A stretch of DNA of 64,000 bases from the NCBI GenBank assembly GCA_016200135.1, contig JACQFI010000105.1, positions 27,085-91,084 of the forward strand, given 5' to 3'. Numbering within the stretch: position 1 is the stretch's first letter; every line of letters starts with the position of its first letter. The notes under the pieces are model-generated. The model was not told the origin of the DNA. It worked only from the letters and a program-made list of their open reading frames with translations, and made no database searches. Source of the stretch: Planctomycetota bacterium (GTDB lineage Bacteria; Planctomycetota; SZUA-567; H5-PLA8). The position numbers were made by a program, and so were the translations under genes. Shown piece after piece: positions 63,259-64,000 of this stretch.

Positions 63259-64000
63259 ATGAATACGATGCTGAAGCCCTCGACGTTGTTCTGCGCGGCC
63301 ATCCTGGGTGTGGTGGTTCTCGCGGGCGGACACGCGAACGCGGACGACTACGACAAACTGCCTTTGTTCAATACCTTTTATCTGCCCGGGCAGGGCGGTT
63401 CGTACGCGCTGAGCCTCCGCCAGGACCGCACCTTTACGCTAACCGATCCCCGCGGCACCACTGTCTGCGGTACGCTTGTCGCGAGCGACGACGAACTGGC
63501 GCTGATCTCAAGCGCCGGCAACCGGCACTTCGCTTACCGCTTCGATTCCGCGGGCGATGTGGTCTTCGAGCCCACCAAGAAGGACACGCCGAACGGTGCT
63601 ACCGTGATCGGGCGCATGGCTCCCGTCGGGCGGAACAACGAAGCGCTCTTCGTGGCCGCACAGAACGTCTCTTCACCGGTGCGCGCCGTTGGTCCCTTTA
63701 CCGGGGGCTCAAACCTTCCCGCAGTGGTGACTACGGTAGTGCGCCACGAAGAAGGCCCGCGCAACCTTATGGCAGAAGGGTACCCTGGCTTCCACGCGGC
63801 GTGCATCCCTTGGCTTCACCGCCGCGAAGTCGCGGTCGTGGGCGCCGATACTCCGACGGATACTCGACCAAGCGGGTACACGAAACTTCCAGCACCAATC
63901 CACCAGGTGGGGATTGTGGCGATGGGCCTGTGGACGTTAGACAACGCCAATCTAGAAGAACTTGCGGCGGCGTGCGAGCGATACCACCGCTGGGAGTTCT
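63259..64000 (+). CDS. Secreted-protein paralogue fused in frame to a cyclase-family C-terminus (3' end cut)
   Basis: The frame is open to the end of the window (247 codons, no stop). Residues 1-140 closely match copy 1: signal peptide, then DKLPLFNTFYLPGQGGSYALSLRQDRTFTLTDPRG, GNRHFAYRFD, FEPTKKDTPN and IGRMAPVG. From about residue 170 the sequence changes completely. ACIPWLHRREVAVVGADTPTD, then PAPIHQVGIVAMG, LDNANLEELAAACERYHRWEF fit the C-terminal half of the putative cyclase/kynurenine-formamidase family (PF04199). The family's HxxTHxDxPxH metal motif, normally N-terminal, is missing. Third-position GC also falls there. Either a gene fusion or an assembly chimera. Confidence 0.7.
   Translation, partial: MNTMLKPSTLFCAAILGVVVLAGGHANADDYDKLPLFNTFYLPGQGGSYALSLRQDRTFTLTDPRGTTVCGTLVASDDELALISSAGNRHFAYRFDSAGDVVFEPTKKDTPNGATVIGRMAPVGRNNEALFVAAQNVSSPVRAVGPFTGGSNLPAVVTTVVRHEEGPRNLMAEGYPGFHAACIPWLHRREVAVVGADTPTDTRPSGYTKLPAPIHQVGIVAMGLWTLDNANLEELAAACERYHRWEF

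Overview
The window is GC-rich bacterial DNA with mostly G/C third codon positions. Its gene content resembles large-genome environmental bacteria of the Planctomycetota/Verrucomicrobiota/Lentisphaerota type or nearby phyla such as Hydrogenedentota and Sumerlaeota. The pointers are three eukaryote-like Ser/Thr kinase genes (one a pseudokinase-kinase tandem), secreted beta-helix proteins, a ceramidase-like protein, a Gfo/Idh/MocA oxidoreductase, a phytanoyl-CoA dioxygenase beside a cupin-AraC regulator, and partner-switching modules. The sequence alone does not fix the phylum. I count 48 protein genes (two cut by the window edges) and one tRNA. I see no rRNA, CRISPR array, insertion sequence or prophage.

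Layout. 1-6.7 kb: a 5'-truncated transglutaminase-like protein, two tandem paralogous secreted beta-helix proteins of equal length, and an alpha/beta hydrolase. 7-9 kb: an ECF-like sigma factor with a zinc-binding, membrane-spanning, PDZ-bearing anti-sigma partner, followed by an AT-rich spacer with a structured RNA and terminator. 9.5-15.6 kb: a methyltransferase, a DinB protein, an Asp-rich beta-propeller protein, a lower-GC PD-(D/E)XK nuclease-like island, and RsgA. 16-19.6 kb: a pseudokinase-kinase tandem protein abutting, tail to tail, a transmembrane kinase. 19.8-27.8 kb: tRNA(CAT), a ceramidase-like protein, a REPIN-like repeat, a four-gene MacAB-type efflux operon and galactokinase. 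28-32 kb: a 1395-residue transmembrane kinase with a huge helical outer domain.

33.4-37.8 kb is the most unusual part. A compact same-strand four-gene cluster behind a TTGACA promoter encodes two GspE/PilB N-terminal (MshEN-like) proteins without an ATPase. Between them lie an HU-like/receiver/HATPase fusion and an STAS/zinc-ribbon/HATPase fusion. I read it as a candidate undescribed partner-switching system, possibly reading cyclic di-GMP.

38-42.6 kb holds carB, a zinc-ribbon protein and smpB. 42.7-51 kb holds an M20 peptidase, a HEAT/VWA protein, a membrane-anchored amidase, an SPFH-GYF protein with a zinc-ribbon membrane protein (similar to YdjI/YdjG of the Bacillus PspA membrane-stress locus), and a prolyl oligopeptidase. 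51-62 kb holds UbiE/MenG, a TetR regulator, an SBF transporter, a run of PTP phosphatase, glycolipid glycosyltransferase, methyltransferase and aldehyde dehydrogenase, then AraC/PhyH and a CBS-containing Mn-pyrophosphatase. The last 2 kb encode two related secreted proteins. The second continues in frame into the C-terminal half of a cyclase-family protein, an apparent gene fusion or assembly chimera running off the window.
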